Assembly: GCF_027359925.1 (NCBI RefSeq)
Contig: NZ_CP114767.1
Span: 3,832,501 to 3,896,500 of the forward strand
Origin: Hymenobacter canadensis
Lineage (GTDB): Bacteria > Bacteroidota > Bacteroidia > Cytophagales > Hymenobacteraceae
Length of the DNA stretch: 64,000 nucleotides
Direction: 5' to 3'
Under the pieces are notes generated by a model. That model did not search any database and was not told the origin of the DNA. It was given only the letters and a program-made list of their open reading frames with translations. Shown here in pieces: positions 8,286-17,074 of this stretch. The translations under genes and the position numbers were made by a program. Each line of letters begins with the position of its first letter. The stretch's first letter is position 1.

Positions 8286-8915
8286 TTAGTTGGCGGGGGC
8301 AGCCGTGCCTTTCGAGGGCAGGAACACCGCAAAGCCGGCCGATACGTTGAGGGCACCGTAGCTGTCGTAGTCGCCGTAGCCGGCCCGGTTGTAGCTGGCA
8401 ATTACTTCCAGTGCTGCGCCCGGCGTCAGGAAATAGTTGTAGCCTAGACCAGCACCGAAGATGGTGGAAGTATCACTGCTGCGCTGATCTTCTTTGGTGG
8501 CAACCACCTGACCACCGGAGGCTATGTACATATTTTCCGACTGGTAACGGTTGCTACCACGTGCAATGCCTGCCTGCAAATGCCCGAAAAAGCGGTGTGC
8601 CCCTGCGCCCGGCAGGTAATAGCGCGCAAATGGCACTAGGCCTACCTCTACATTCCGGCGCGTGCTTTTTTGAAAGCCGGTTTCAAAATGACTGCGTGAG
8701 TAGCTGATTGGTAGGCCGGTACCTAACAGGAAATTGTTCCCCACGAACACCCCTGCGGAAGGAGTTAGGGTAGCTGAGATGCTGTTGTTCTTGTCGTTGC
8801 GGCCATAGCTCAGGTTGCCCACATTGGCCCCGATGTAGCGGGCGCCTTTCTCGGTTTGGGCAACAGCAGACAAGGCCAGCGCACAGCCCAGGCTGAGGAG
8901 GAATAGTTTTTTCAT
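8286..8915 (-). CDS. outer membrane beta-barrel protein
   Basis: 209 residues from MKKLFLLSLGCALALSAVAQ, a clean signal peptide with cleavage after AVA-Q; the open frame goes further upstream but the leader fixes this start. The mature part has alternating strands rich in Gly, Tyr and Ser (YIGANVGNLSYGRND, FGAGLGYNYFL, ALEVIASYNRAGYGDYD), with turns typical of an 8-stranded barrel. It ends in FAVFLPS followed by a short polar tail rather than a terminal aromatic. It has its own terminator. Function unknown; such porin-like proteins are common in Bacteroidota outer membranes. Confidence 0.8.
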   Translation of the reverse strand: MKKLFLLSLGCALALSAVAQTEKGARYIGANVGNLSYGRNDKNNSISATLTPSAGVFVGNNFLLGTGLPISYSRSHFETGFQKSTRRNVEVGLVPFARYYLPGAGAHRFFGHLQAGIARGSNRYQSENMYIASGGQVVATKEDQRSSDTSTIFGAGLGYNYFLTPGAALEVIASYNRAGYGDYDSYGALNVSAGFAVFLPSKGTAAPAN

Positions 8916-8990
8916 TGGATGAAAACAGATAAAAAAGGAAGATAGAACCGTCAGGAAGAGGCCAGACGTCGGCCAAAGGTTGCACAAAAA

Positions 8991-9021
8991 AGAGCTGCCC
9001 ACACAACGTGCCGGCAGCTCT
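8991..9021 (-). terminator. intrinsic terminator of rlpA
   Basis: Arms 8991-8999 and 9013-9021 (agagctgcc / ggcagctct) with a T run on the minus strand (aaaaa at 8986-8990). It follows the end of the RlpA gene by about 25 bases. Confidence 0.75.
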
Positions 9022-9045
9022 CCTTCTATATCAGGCAGATAATTT

Positions 9046-9861
9046 TTACAGATTCTCGCTCTGCCGCACTAGGCCGGCAATGCCCCATTCCTGCAGGCGC
9101 AGACGCACCCGGTCGGCCTCGGCGCGGTCCTGGAAGCCGCCTACCAGCACGCGGCTGACAGGTTTACCTTCCTTGGTGCCGGCGGCCATCGTCACGGCCA
9201 GTGAGCGGTCCAGTGCCATAATCTTGTCGAGTACGGCCTGGGCGTTGCGGGCGTCGCCGAAAGTGCCGGCCTGCACGACGAAGGTGGGCTTGGGCTCAGG
9301 CACCAGCACCACGTCGGCGGCCTCGGTGGTACCGGGCAGGATGGTGGTGGTGGCGGTGAGGGTGTTAACCGAGTCGGCGGCCAGGGCCGCGAGATCCTCG
9401 GGGGCATCGGTGGGGCCGAGGGGAGTGGTGGCCGGAACTACTTCGGCTACTACGCTCACGGCGCCGTGCTGCACGATGCCCAGCGGGCGGGCCGCAATTT
9501 CGGCCAAGTCCAGAATGCGCTGGTGGCGGAAGGGGCCCCGGTCGGTAACCCGCACCACCACGGCTTGGCCGGTGGTGGGGTTCGTGACGCGCAGGCGGGT
9601 GCCGAAGGGCAGGGTTTTGTGGGCGCAGGTATACTGGTTACGGTCAAACCGCTCGCCATTGCTGGTGCGGTGGCCCTGGTGCTCCCGACCGTACCACGAA
9701 GCGCGGCCCCGCAGCACAGTGGCGCGGCGGGAAGCAGTGGCGGGCGTTTTGTCGTCGTCGGAACGCCCGAGGGCGTAGCTAGCCGGTGCAAAGCTGGTCA
9801 GCAGCACCAGAACGAGGGACATCAGCCAGCCCGTGGTATTCAGTCGTAGAATAAACGTCAT
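9046..9861 (-). CDS. rlpA: RlpA-family septal ring lytic transglycosylase with SPOR domain
   Basis: 271 residues. After a signal sequence (LVLVLLTSFAPASYA) comes a double-psi beta-barrel domain at about residues 50-130 with the RlpA signatures GRASWYGREHQGHRTSNGE, AHKTLPFGTRLRVTN and VVVRVTDRGPF; the Asp in TDRGP is catalytic in known RlpA enzymes. A Thr/Ala-rich linker leads to a SPOR domain at about residues 190-268 (FVVQAGTFGDARNAQAVLDKI, VLVGGF), which binds peptidoglycan stripped of stem peptides at division sites. RlpA cleaves such naked glycan strands. There is no clear lipobox, so it may be periplasmic rather than a lipoprotein. Confidence 0.9.
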   Translation of the reverse strand: MTFILRLNTTGWLMSLVLVLLTSFAPASYALGRSDDDKTPATASRRATVLRGRASWYGREHQGHRTSNGERFDRNQYTCAHKTLPFGTRLRVTNPTTGQAVVVRVTDRGPFRHQRILDLAEIAARPLGIVQHGAVSVVAEVVPATTPLGPTDAPEDLAALAADSVNTLTATTTILPGTTEAADVVLVPEPKPTFVVQAGTFGDARNAQAVLDKIMALDRSLAVTMAAGTKEGKPVSRVLVGGFQDRAEADRVRLRLQEWGIAGLVRQSENL

Positions 9862-10291
9862 CAGTACTCTGCGTTGGTGAACACGACAAATCTAGAATTG
9901 CTGGCCAAACTAGTGCCGGGTTCCCAAGTAACTTAGCGCACCTAAGGGGATTGAAATTGTCCTTTTTATATAAAATTTGCATTTAATTTATTGCTCTCAA
10001 TTAGTATCAAATAGTCTTTTGTGTTTCCTGAAGGCTGTTTTTGTATTATAATAGGACGTCTGCCAGGGCGGTAGTAAAATGAGACTATGCGCCGGTTGAA
10101 AAATATTGGCAATCAGGAGTCGGAAGGCTTTCCGGCCTGGTTGCAAAAGTCCCGGAATTTTGCTAAGAGTGTAGCCGGCCGCCAGGAGCCAGATAAGTGC
10201 AGATGAACCCGTTACGAATGGCCGGTAAAAATCCGGCTGACGGCCGCAACCGGAGTTAGGCGCGGCGCGGCATTTTGCCGTATGTTGCCAT
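9862..10291. other. 430-bp divergent intergenic region
   Basis: Lies between the divergent rlpA and DUF72 genes. The first half (about 9940-10060) is AT-rich and could hold the two promoters, but no clear TTTG / TAnnTTTG pair was found. A 39-codon ORF (10087-10206, starting MRRLKNIGNQE) exists without an evident ribosome-binding site and I do not call it a gene. No tRNA or repeat was seen. Confidence 0.5.
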
Positions 10292-11200
10292 ATGGATTTC
10301 GGCCGCCTTTCAGACCTACGCTACGTTGATTTCCGGCTTCCCCCGGACCACCCCGATACGGCCGCGCTGCTGGCCCGCGTTCCGGCTTCGGATAGCCCCG
10401 GCCTCTACGTCGGCTGCCCCATCTGGACCAACAAGGCTTGGCTGGGCTCCTATTTTCCGGCCGGCATCCGCGAGGCTGAGTACCTGCACCATTATGGCCG
10501 GCAGTTCAACAGCCTGGAGCTGAATACCACCCACTACCGCATCCCCGAGGCACCCACCGTGCGCAAGTGGCGCGACGCCGTGCCGCCGGGCTTCCGCTTC
10601 TGCCCCAAGCTGCCCCAGATCATCAGCCACGACCGGGCCTTATATAATGTCGACGACCTGACCACCACGTTCTGCCGGTCCATTGTGGAGCTGGAGGATC
10701 GGCTGGGCTGGTGCTTTCTGCAGCTGCCGCCCACCTTCGGCCCCGAGCACCTGAGCCGACTGGAGCGCTACTTGCTCGACTTCCCGGCCGAGGTGCCGCT
10801 GGCCGTGGAGCTGCGCCATCCCGCCTGGTTTGCCGATTCCGTGGCGTTTGCCGCCGTGGCGGCTATGCTGGAAGCGCTGGGCAAAACGCTGGTGATAAGC
10901 GACGTAGCCGGCCGCCGCGACGTGCTGCACATGCGCCTGACCACGCCCACCGCCTTCATCCGCTTCAACGGCCACGGCTTGGTTGCCTCCGACTACCAGC
11001 GCGCCGACGACTGGGCCGAGCGGATTGCGGGTTGGCTGCAGCAGGGCCTGCAGACCGTTTATTTCTTCGTGCACCAGAAGGATATCATGCACACGCCCCT
11101 CTGGACGCAGCACTTCCTGGGCCGCCTGCACACGCTCACGGGTTTGGGCGTCAATCCGCCGCGCATCATTCCGCAGGCAGTGCAAGGGAGTTTGTTCTAA
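10292..11200 (+). CDS. DUF72 domain protein (YecE-like)
   Basis: 302 residues matching the DUF72 family, TIM-barrel proteins of unknown activity. Motifs seen: LYVGCPIWTNKAWLGSYFP near residue 38 (family usually G...W..K..FYP), then HYGRQFNSLELNTTHYRIP, FRFCPKLPQIISHD, LGWCFLQLPPTF, AVELRHPAWF, FIRFNGHG, and YFFVHQKDIMHTP near the end. Length is close to the family's usual 230-300. A nearby in-frame alternative start is not evident; ATG at 10292 follows a plausible spacing. The gene stands alone, 61 bases before a secreted protease. Confidence 0.9.
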   Translation: MDFGRLSDLRYVDFRLPPDHPDTAALLARVPASDSPGLYVGCPIWTNKAWLGSYFPAGIREAEYLHHYGRQFNSLELNTTHYRIPEAPTVRKWRDAVPPGFRFCPKLPQIISHDRALYNVDDLTTTFCRSIVELEDRLGWCFLQLPPTFGPEHLSRLERYLLDFPAEVPLAVELRHPAWFADSVAFAAVAAMLEALGKTLVISDVAGRRDVLHMRLTTPTAFIRFNGHGLVASDYQRADDWAERIAGWLQQGLQTVYFFVHQKDIMHTPLWTQHFLGRLHTLTGLGVNPPRIIPQAVQGSLF

Positions 11201-11261
11201 TCAGGTACATCACTCATCGGGCGGAAGGCGCTACCGAAACTCCGCTGTATTACGCTGCTTC

Positions 11262-13346
11262 ATGAAGCATATTCCGCATCTGTTGCTGGCGTTGGCGCTG
11301 GCTTTTTCCAGTGAAGTGCAGGCCCAACTGCAGCCCGCCGAAACCCGCTGCCTGGTGCTGCCCCTGAGCCTGGCGGCGCGGGCCGCCGCCGTGCCACTGG
11401 TGGTAGAGGCGGAAGTGCTCAGCTCCCGGAGCTTCTGGGACGCCGGCCACCGTCGCATCTACACGGCGCACCAGCTGCGCGTATTCAGCACACTGAAAGG
11501 CGCGGCCCCCACCCAGCTAACGGTGCTGACGGAGGGCGGCACCGTGGGTTTCGACCGCCACCAACTCACCAACACGCTGCAACTGCGCTCCGGTGAGCAG
11601 GGCGTGCTGTTTCTGGTGCCGGCCACCTTCGCCGGCACGGCCGCCGAGGCCGGGGCGTGGGCCGTGTATGGCAGTGAGCAGGGTTTTCTGCCCTATGACC
11701 TGGCCACGGCTACAGTCGCCGACCTGTTTCAGCCGCTGGGGACTATTAACGAGGCCTTCTATCAGCGGCTGACGGCTGCTACAGGGCAGACCCGGCAGGC
11801 GGTGCAGCCCAACGCCGCCCTGGCCGCCGCCCGGCAGCGGCTGGCAGCGCCCGTAGTGGCGCGTGGGCAGGCCCCGGTAGTCAGCAGCCTGAGCCCCACC
11901 ACGCTGCCGGCCGGAACGGGCGCGGTCCTCACGCTGACCGGCTCGGGGTTTGGCGCGACCCGAGGAGCCGGTTTCGTGGAGTTTCGTAATGCCGACAATG
12001 GCGGCACCTCACTGGTGAAGCCTCAGGATGCCGACTACGTCAGCTGGACCGATATGCGCATTGTGGTGCGGGTGCCGGCCCTGGGCCAGCCCGCCGCCCC
12101 GGCCGGCAGCGGCCCGGTGCGCGTCACGACCAACGACCAGCTGCAGGCCACCAGCGCCGCCTCGCTTACGGTGCCTTACGCCGTGAGCAACGTGCTGAGC
12201 ACGCCCGGCAACCAGCTGGTGCGGCCTAACCATATCAGCCAGAACGGCCGCGGCGGCTACAGCTTCCGGTTTGAAACGGCCTTTGCCGCCAACACCGCTG
12301 CCGCCGCCGCCTGGAACCGGGCCCTTGCCACCTGGCGCTGCCAGACCGGCATCAACTGGGACACAGACGCGCCGCTGCGCACCAGCCGCGGAGCCGCCGA
12401 AGACGGCGAGAACAGCATCGGCTTCGACCAGGGCGGCGAGCTACCGGCGAACGTGCTGGGCCGCACCACCAGCTACTACCGCGGCTGCTTCCGGCCCGAC
12501 GGGCGGCTGGTGTTCTACGTGCAGGAAATCGATATGCAGTTCGATGACGCCACCAACTGGCAGTTCGGGCCCGCGCCGGCCGTGGGCCTGCAGCTGGATT
12601 TTGAGACGGTGGCGGTGCACGAGCTGGGGCACGCGCAGCAGCTTTCGCACGTGATTCTGCCGCGGGCCATCATGCATTTTGCCGTTGCGCGCGGCCAGAA
12701 CACGCGCACGCTGGTCGCCGATGACATTGCGGGCGGAAGGCTGGTGCTGCGCACGCGCAGCTTTGCGGCGCAGGGCTGCGGCCCGGCGCCTATGCTGCCG
12801 GCGCCGCTCACGGCCTTTTCGGCGGCGGCAGCTCCCACGGGTATCCTGCTGAACTGGGCCACCCGCGCCGAATGTTTTCTGAGCGGTTTTGAGGTGCAGC
12901 GAGCCCGAGGCACCGACACCACCACCTGGCAGACCTTGGCCGCCGTGCCCGCCTCGGCTGCCTACACCTACCTCGATGCGCAGCCCCAAACCGGCCTGGG
13001 CTACTACCGCCTGCGCCTGCGCCGCCCCGATGGCAGCTTCGATGCTACGGCCCCGGTGCTGGCTACCACCGATGCCGCCAGTGCCAGCCAACCCGCCGTG
13101 TTTCCGAACCCGACGGCGGGCCGGCCGCTACGGCTGCAATACCCGGCCACTACCACTGGGCGCGTGCGGGCCGAACTGTATGATGCCGTAGGTCGGCGGG
13201 TTGCCACCACGTTTCTGGAGTATCAGCCCGGCCTCAACCTGCTGCCGGTGCCTACCGAAAGCCTGAAAGCCGGCTGGTACGTGCTGCGCTACCTCGATAC
13301 CGACGGCCGCACCGGCGCGCTGCCGTTTGTGCAGACCGGCGAGTAG
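11262..13346 (+). CDS. T9SS-secreted zinc metalloprotease with IPT/TIG domain
   Basis: 694 residues; start set at MKHIPHLLLALALAFSSEVQA, a signal peptide (the open frame runs further upstream inside the DUF72 gene). Order: N-terminal domain with unknown fold, an IPT/TIG Ig-like domain at about residues 205-305 (VSSLSPTTLPAGTGAVLTLTGSGFG), a peptidase domain with HELGHAQQLSH (His453, Glu454, His457, third ligand His463), and a C-terminal T9SS type A sorting domain from about residue 610 (FPNPTAGRPLRLQY ... KAGWYVLRYL). The HExxH-x5-H spacing is that of metzincins/matrixins, with Gln where metzincins normally have Gly. It is probably exported by the type IX system and anchored at or released from the surface. 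It converges with 13356-13967, leaving a 9-base gap. Confidence 0.9.
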   Translation: MKHIPHLLLALALAFSSEVQAQLQPAETRCLVLPLSLAARAAAVPLVVEAEVLSSRSFWDAGHRRIYTAHQLRVFSTLKGAAPTQLTVLTEGGTVGFDRHQLTNTLQLRSGEQGVLFLVPATFAGTAAEAGAWAVYGSEQGFLPYDLATATVADLFQPLGTINEAFYQRLTAATGQTRQAVQPNAALAAARQRLAAPVVARGQAPVVSSLSPTTLPAGTGAVLTLTGSGFGATRGAGFVEFRNADNGGTSLVKPQDADYVSWTDMRIVVRVPALGQPAAPAGSGPVRVTTNDQLQATSAASLTVPYAVSNVLSTPGNQLVRPNHISQNGRGGYSFRFETAFAANTAAAAAWNRALATWRCQTGINWDTDAPLRTSRGAAEDGENSIGFDQGGELPANVLGRTTSYYRGCFRPDGRLVFYVQEIDMQFDDATNWQFGPAPAVGLQLDFETVAVHELGHAQQLSHVILPRAIMHFAVARGQNTRTLVADDIAGGRLVLRTRSFAAQGCGPAPMLPAPLTAFSAAAAPTGILLNWATRAECFLSGFEVQRARGTDTTTWQTLAAVPASAAYTYLDAQPQTGLGYYRLRLRRPDGSFDATAPVLATTDAASASQPAVFPNPTAGRPLRLQYPATTTGRVRAELYDAVGRRVATTFLEYQPGLNLLPVPTESLKAGWYVLRYLDTDGRTGALPFVQTGE

Positions 13347-13355
13347 CGGCCAGCT

Positions 13356-13967
13356 TCAGCGGATGGGCAGCGTGAGGGCCACCGTGCCCGGCCCTATCTG
13401 CAGCCCACTCAGCAGCGGATATAGGCTCCGGGAGGCGTGGCGATGGTGGGCCGCAAACATCAGCCCATCGAATGCCAGCAGAAAGCCGCCCTGCAGCAGC
13501 AACGACTGGCCGTAGCCGCGCAGCTGCTGCTGGCGGCGCACGGTGGGGCGGGAGGCGGCCCGCTCCCGCAGATACAGACCCGTCGCCAGGTAGGCCACGT
13601 CGAGGCCGGCGTTGAAGAGGTACAGGTTTTCGGTGCGTAGCTGGGTGCGAACCAGCGTGGGCCGATCGGTGGCGGCGGCGGGCGGGCGGCGCGTGGCCCA
13701 CAGCGAGGTGCCAGCCAGCGCTAGGTTTACCACGCCCCAGCCCACGTTCATCTGATGGAAGTATTTCTCGCGGCCTTCAGTGGCGAAGTAGCGGGCCCCG
13801 CTCACGCCCACATTGCCCAAAGCCCAGCCTCCCAGCACCAGCATGCCGTGCTGGTCCAGCAAGGTGCGTTGGGCCTGAAACTCGGTGGCAGGAGAAGGGA
13901 GCTGCTGCGCCGCCAGCCCATTAGCAGCCAGCAGACATAACGCAAGAGAGGACAGGCGGCGCAGCAT
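13356..13967 (-). CDS. membrane protein, hypothetical
   Basis: 203 residues with a signal-like N-terminus (LSSLALCLLAANGLAAQQ) followed by several hydrophobic segments: MLVLGGWALGNVGVSGARYF, MNVGWGVVNLALAGTSLW, LYLFNAGLDVAYLATGLYL and LLLQGGFLLAFDGLMFAAHH. Similar small Bacteroidota proteins are annotated as DUF6992, but I hold that assignment loosely. It lies 24 bases downstream of the KAS III gene on the same strand and is probably co-transcribed with it. The role is unknown. Confidence 0.65.
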   Translation of the reverse strand: MLRRLSSLALCLLAANGLAAQQLPSPATEFQAQRTLLDQHGMLVLGGWALGNVGVSGARYFATEGREKYFHQMNVGWGVVNLALAGTSLWATRRPPAAATDRPTLVRTQLRTENLYLFNAGLDVAYLATGLYLRERAASRPTVRRQQQLRGYGQSLLLQGGFLLAFDGLMFAAHHRHASRSLYPLLSGLQIGPGTVALTLPIR

Positions 13968-13991
13968 AAGAGAATGAGTTGGTAGCGACGA

Positions 13992-14939
13992 TTACCGCTC
14001 CAGCAGCATCGCCCCGAAGGAATAGCCGCCTCCGAATACCGTGATAATAACCCGGTTGCCAGGCTGCAGGAGCGGCCAGGTGTCGCCGAGGCCGATGGCG
14101 GCGCCGGCGCAACCCGTATTGCCCAGGTGTTCAATGTTGGACACGGCCCGCTCGGGCGGCAAACCCAACTGCTGCAGCACGTTTTTGGTGATGCGCAGGT
14201 TGGCTTGGTGCGGAATCAGGTAGTCGAGGCTGTCGAGGCCCAGGTGCTGGCGCTCTAGCAGCTGGCGGGTCACGCGGGCCATGTACTGGCAGGCGTAGGT
14301 GAAAACGTCGCGGCCGTGGGGCATCACAATGCCGCGCTCCACGGGCTTCAGCGTTACGGCTTCGTCGGCCTTGCCGGCCACGGCGGCGCCACCGGTCAGC
14401 ACTTCTACCACACGCAGGTCGGTAGGAGCGAGGCGCTCTTTGGTGAGCAGCAGGGCTGAGGCGCCGTCGCCCCAGAGGTGGCCGGCCACGGTGTCGCTCT
14501 CGTTGTTGTAGGCGGTGTTGTGCTCGCTCACTACCACCACGGCGCGGCTGGCCTTGCCCATGGCGAAGTAGCCTTCCACAATCTCAATGGCGTTGAGCAG
14601 CGACGAGCACGCCGACGAAATGCTCACCACCGGAATGTCGTTGATACCCAGGTCGCGCTGCACGGCGTGGGCCAGCGTGTAGATGGTGTCGTGCGGGGTG
14701 TAGGTGGCGCCCACGATGAGGTTGAGGTCGGCTACCGGAAAGGCCGGGGCCTGAGCCAGCACGCGGCGGGTGGCCTCAATGGCCATGGTGTTGGTGTTTT
14801 CGCCGGGGCCGGCCTTGCGCCGTTCCCGAATGCCGGTGCGCTCAATGATCCAGTCGGCAGAGAGGCCGTTGAGATTGGTAAAATGCTCGTTGGTAACGAC
14901 TTGCTCCGGCAGATAGGATGCCACCTGGTGAATGTACAC
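13992..14939 (-). CDS. fabH: beta-ketoacyl-ACP synthase III family protein
   Basis: 315 residues, full length for the FabH family, which condenses acyl-CoA with malonyl-ACP to start fatty acid or related chains. The catalytic triad is intact: Cys111 in SISSACSS, His244 in IPHQANLRI and Asn274 in EHLGNTG. DWIIERTGIRERR near the N-terminus and VFGGGYSFGAMLL at the C-terminus are also typical. No other fatty acid genes surround it, so it may be a second KAS III for a specialised product such as a pigment or unusual lipid rather than the housekeeping copy. That is inference; the symbol denotes the family. Confidence 0.88.
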   Translation of the reverse strand: MYIHQVASYLPEQVVTNEHFTNLNGLSADWIIERTGIRERRKAGPGENTNTMAIEATRRVLAQAPAFPVADLNLIVGATYTPHDTIYTLAHAVQRDLGINDIPVVSISSACSSLLNAIEIVEGYFAMGKASRAVVVVSEHNTAYNNESDTVAGHLWGDGASALLLTKERLAPTDLRVVEVLTGGAAVAGKADEAVTLKPVERGIVMPHGRDVFTYACQYMARVTRQLLERQHLGLDSLDYLIPHQANLRITKNVLQQLGLPPERAVSNIEHLGNTGCAGAAIGLGDTWPLLQPGNRVIITVFGGGYSFGAMLLER

Positions 14940-15099
14940 GGAAGGAAAGCGAATGAGTTGGCCTTAAAAATACGGCAATGTACGCTGAGCAGCCACGGCT
15001 GGCCGTCAAATTAGCCGCTGTGGCCCGTACTTTGCACGGAGCTTGCGCATTCCAACGCCCACAGAACAGGCTCCGTTCGTTCCGCTTCGTTACAAGATT

Positions 15100-15666
15100 A
15101 TGCTATTTCGCTTTCGTCGTCGCTGCCTGCTGCCCCTGCTGGGGGCAATTCTGCTAGCTGCCAGTCCGGTTGCTGCCCAGAAGTACCGCACGGCGGCCGG
15201 CCTGCGCCTCAGTCCCGGCCAATACGGCCTCACGGTGCAGCAAAAGTTTCTGCCCGGCGCTACCCTCGAAGGGCTGGCGCTGGCCGGCACCCGCGAGGTA
15301 AGCGCCACGGTGCTGGCCGAGCGACACTTCGGGATTCTGGGGCCCAGCCTCAACTACTACCTCGGGGCCGGCGGCCACGTTGGCAACCACAAGGATACCG
15401 GCACGTTCGGGGGCGTTGATGGCATCGTGGGCGTAGAGTACAAAGTGGCCCTGACGCGTTTGGTTATCTCTGCCGATTTCAAGCCCAGCATCGAGTTCGG
15501 CTCCGACGACTGGGCCCGCTTTCCCACGGCCTTCTCCGTGCGCTACATCCTGATCAAGGAGAAGAAAACCGGCCTGCTCGACGGCGTATTCGGCGGCGGT
15601 AAAGACAAGTCGAATGCCAAGGACAAGCCCCGCAACTCCGGCCGCCGCGGCCTGTTCGACTGGTAG
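15100..15666 (+). CDS. outer membrane beta-barrel protein
   Basis: 188 residues from ATG at 15100; a frame start at 15043 exists but the signal peptide MLFRFRRRCLLPLLGAILLAASPVAAQ (quoted in part: LLPLLGAILLAASPVAAQ) fixes the start. The mature part has barrel-like strands (AAGLRLSPGQYGLTVQQKF, GGVDGIVGVEYKVALTRLVI) and ends in a basic, charged tail (DKSNAKDKPRNSGRRGLFDW). TACTTTGC about 60 bases upstream resembles a Bacteroidota -7 element with one base missing. Small secreted barrel of unknown function. Confidence 0.75.
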   Translation: MLFRFRRRCLLPLLGAILLAASPVAAQKYRTAAGLRLSPGQYGLTVQQKFLPGATLEGLALAGTREVSATVLAERHFGILGPSLNYYLGAGGHVGNHKDTGTFGGVDGIVGVEYKVALTRLVISADFKPSIEFGSDDWARFPTAFSVRYILIKEKKTGLLDGVFGGGKDKSNAKDKPRNSGRRGLFDW

Positions 15667-15727
15667 CGGCGTAGCTGGAAGTAGTAGGGCGGTGGTCGTG
15701 CTGAGTTTGCTGACTTCCGGCTCCGCG

Positions 15728-16876
15728 CTAAAACAGAATCAGCCCGCCCAACGCTACCAGCATCAGGGCCAGGCTCAGCGTAAAGCCGTAGCTGCCGCCC
15801 AGGAGCAGGGATTTCAGCACCGTTTTCAGCCAGCTTTGCTGGTAGAAGTTGCGGAGTGCCACCACAAAATACACGGCCGGTATCAGCAGTACATAATCTT
15901 CGGCCCAGGCCATGAAGCTGAGCTTGCTGAGCAGCAGCGCCACCCCGAAATACACGAACAGAAAGCAGTGCACGTGCACCGTGAAGATGAGGTGGCTGAT
16001 GTAGTGGCGGTGCTGCCGGAAGTACACGCCCTTGAGCAATAGCGCAGCCAGCGGCATAATCAGGAAAATGAGCAGCGACAGGCCGCGCAGGATCTGGTGC
16101 ATGGCCTCGGCACTCGTGACGTGGTGCCAGCGTACGGTCCGCTTCACGCCCAGCCGGTTCCAGAAACCGGGCGTGGCGCCCTTGCTGCGCAGCACGGAAT
16201 CTACCTGCGCCTGCGTGATGTCCTCGGGCAGCTTCGCCACCTCTTCTTCCTTGATTTTCACGCCCATCACCGAAACGTTGAAGCCGGTATCGGCATTCCC
16301 GGGGGCGGCCGAATCCGGACGGGCGGTGCCGGGCAAGTAGGCCAGTACCGGTTGCCGGCCGGCTCGCAGGCGCTGGCGCACCGAATCGGCGAGGAGGCGC
16401 CGCAGACTGTCGCGGCGGGCGGGCGTGGGGGCCTGCGCTATGGCTTGCAGTAGTTGCTGCTCCTGCTGCCGGGCAGAGTCGTTGGCGCTTTCCGTGAGGT
16501 TGGCGGCCCGCCGGGCGAACAGCTGCATCGGCCGCTCCTGGCCGTGCTCGGGCTTGGTAGCCGACGAAAGGAGCAGGAAGAACACGAAGCTCAGAAACAC
16601 ATAAAGCCGCACCGGCGGCACGTAGGGCATGCGCCGGCCTTCCAGAAACTGCCGCGTGAGCACGCCTGGCCGGAACAGCAACAGGCCTGCCGTGCGAAAC
16701 ACTTTGCCATCGAAGTGGAAAAGGCCTTCCAGGGTTTCCTCTACTAGGTGGCCGAAGGAGATATTGACCTCATGGTTTTGCTGGCCGCAGCGCGGGCAGA
16801 ACTCCGCCGGAGCGTCGGGCGGAAACGAGTAGCCGCAGTTTGCGCAGGCAGGTAGATGAGTAGCGTGGTGCGCCAT
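15728..16876 (-). CDS. DUF3667 zinc-ribbon membrane protein
   Basis: 382 residues starting at MAHHATHLPACANCGY; the open frame continues 297 bases upstream but without plausible protein sequence. N-terminal zinc ribbon C-x2-C ... C-x2-C (CANCGYSF, CPRCGQQN) followed by the DUF3667 hallmark HLVEETLEGLFHFDGKVFRT and a first membrane helix (LYVFLSFVFFLLLSS). A charged loop of about 160 residues separates it from three or four C-terminal helices (GLSLLIFLIMPLAALLLKG, FTVHVHCFLFVYFGVALLL, VLLIPAVYFVVAL, SLALMLVALGGLILF). Widespread in Bacteroidota, function unknown. Confidence 0.85.
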   Translation of the reverse strand: MAHHATHLPACANCGYSFPPDAPAEFCPRCGQQNHEVNISFGHLVEETLEGLFHFDGKVFRTAGLLLFRPGVLTRQFLEGRRMPYVPPVRLYVFLSFVFFLLLSSATKPEHGQERPMQLFARRAANLTESANDSARQQEQQLLQAIAQAPTPARRDSLRRLLADSVRQRLRAGRQPVLAYLPGTARPDSAAPGNADTGFNVSVMGVKIKEEEVAKLPEDITQAQVDSVLRSKGATPGFWNRLGVKRTVRWHHVTSAEAMHQILRGLSLLIFLIMPLAALLLKGVYFRQHRHYISHLIFTVHVHCFLFVYFGVALLLSKLSFMAWAEDYVLLIPAVYFVVALRNFYQQSWLKTVLKSLLLGGSYGFTLSLALMLVALGGLILF

Positions 16877-17074
16877 TGGAGGATGAAGGGGCTGCACCGA
16901 AGCCGAAAACGGTGCGTCGGCGCAAGTAAGCATTTTCCGGCCTGCACATCCAAGGCGTGTAGGAAGGCTATGCGGCGGCGGCGGCCCGAACTGCCTAGAG
17001 GCGCGCGCAAATTTGTGGCGGCCGTGTTGCCTACTACCAGTTGCGTGAGCATTCGCCCCAACAGAGGGCCACCA

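Noticed and set aside
10087..10206. 39-codon ORF in the rlpA-DUF72 gap
   Set aside because: No ribosome-binding site, no recognised motif and no neighbour linkage; left as part of the gap.
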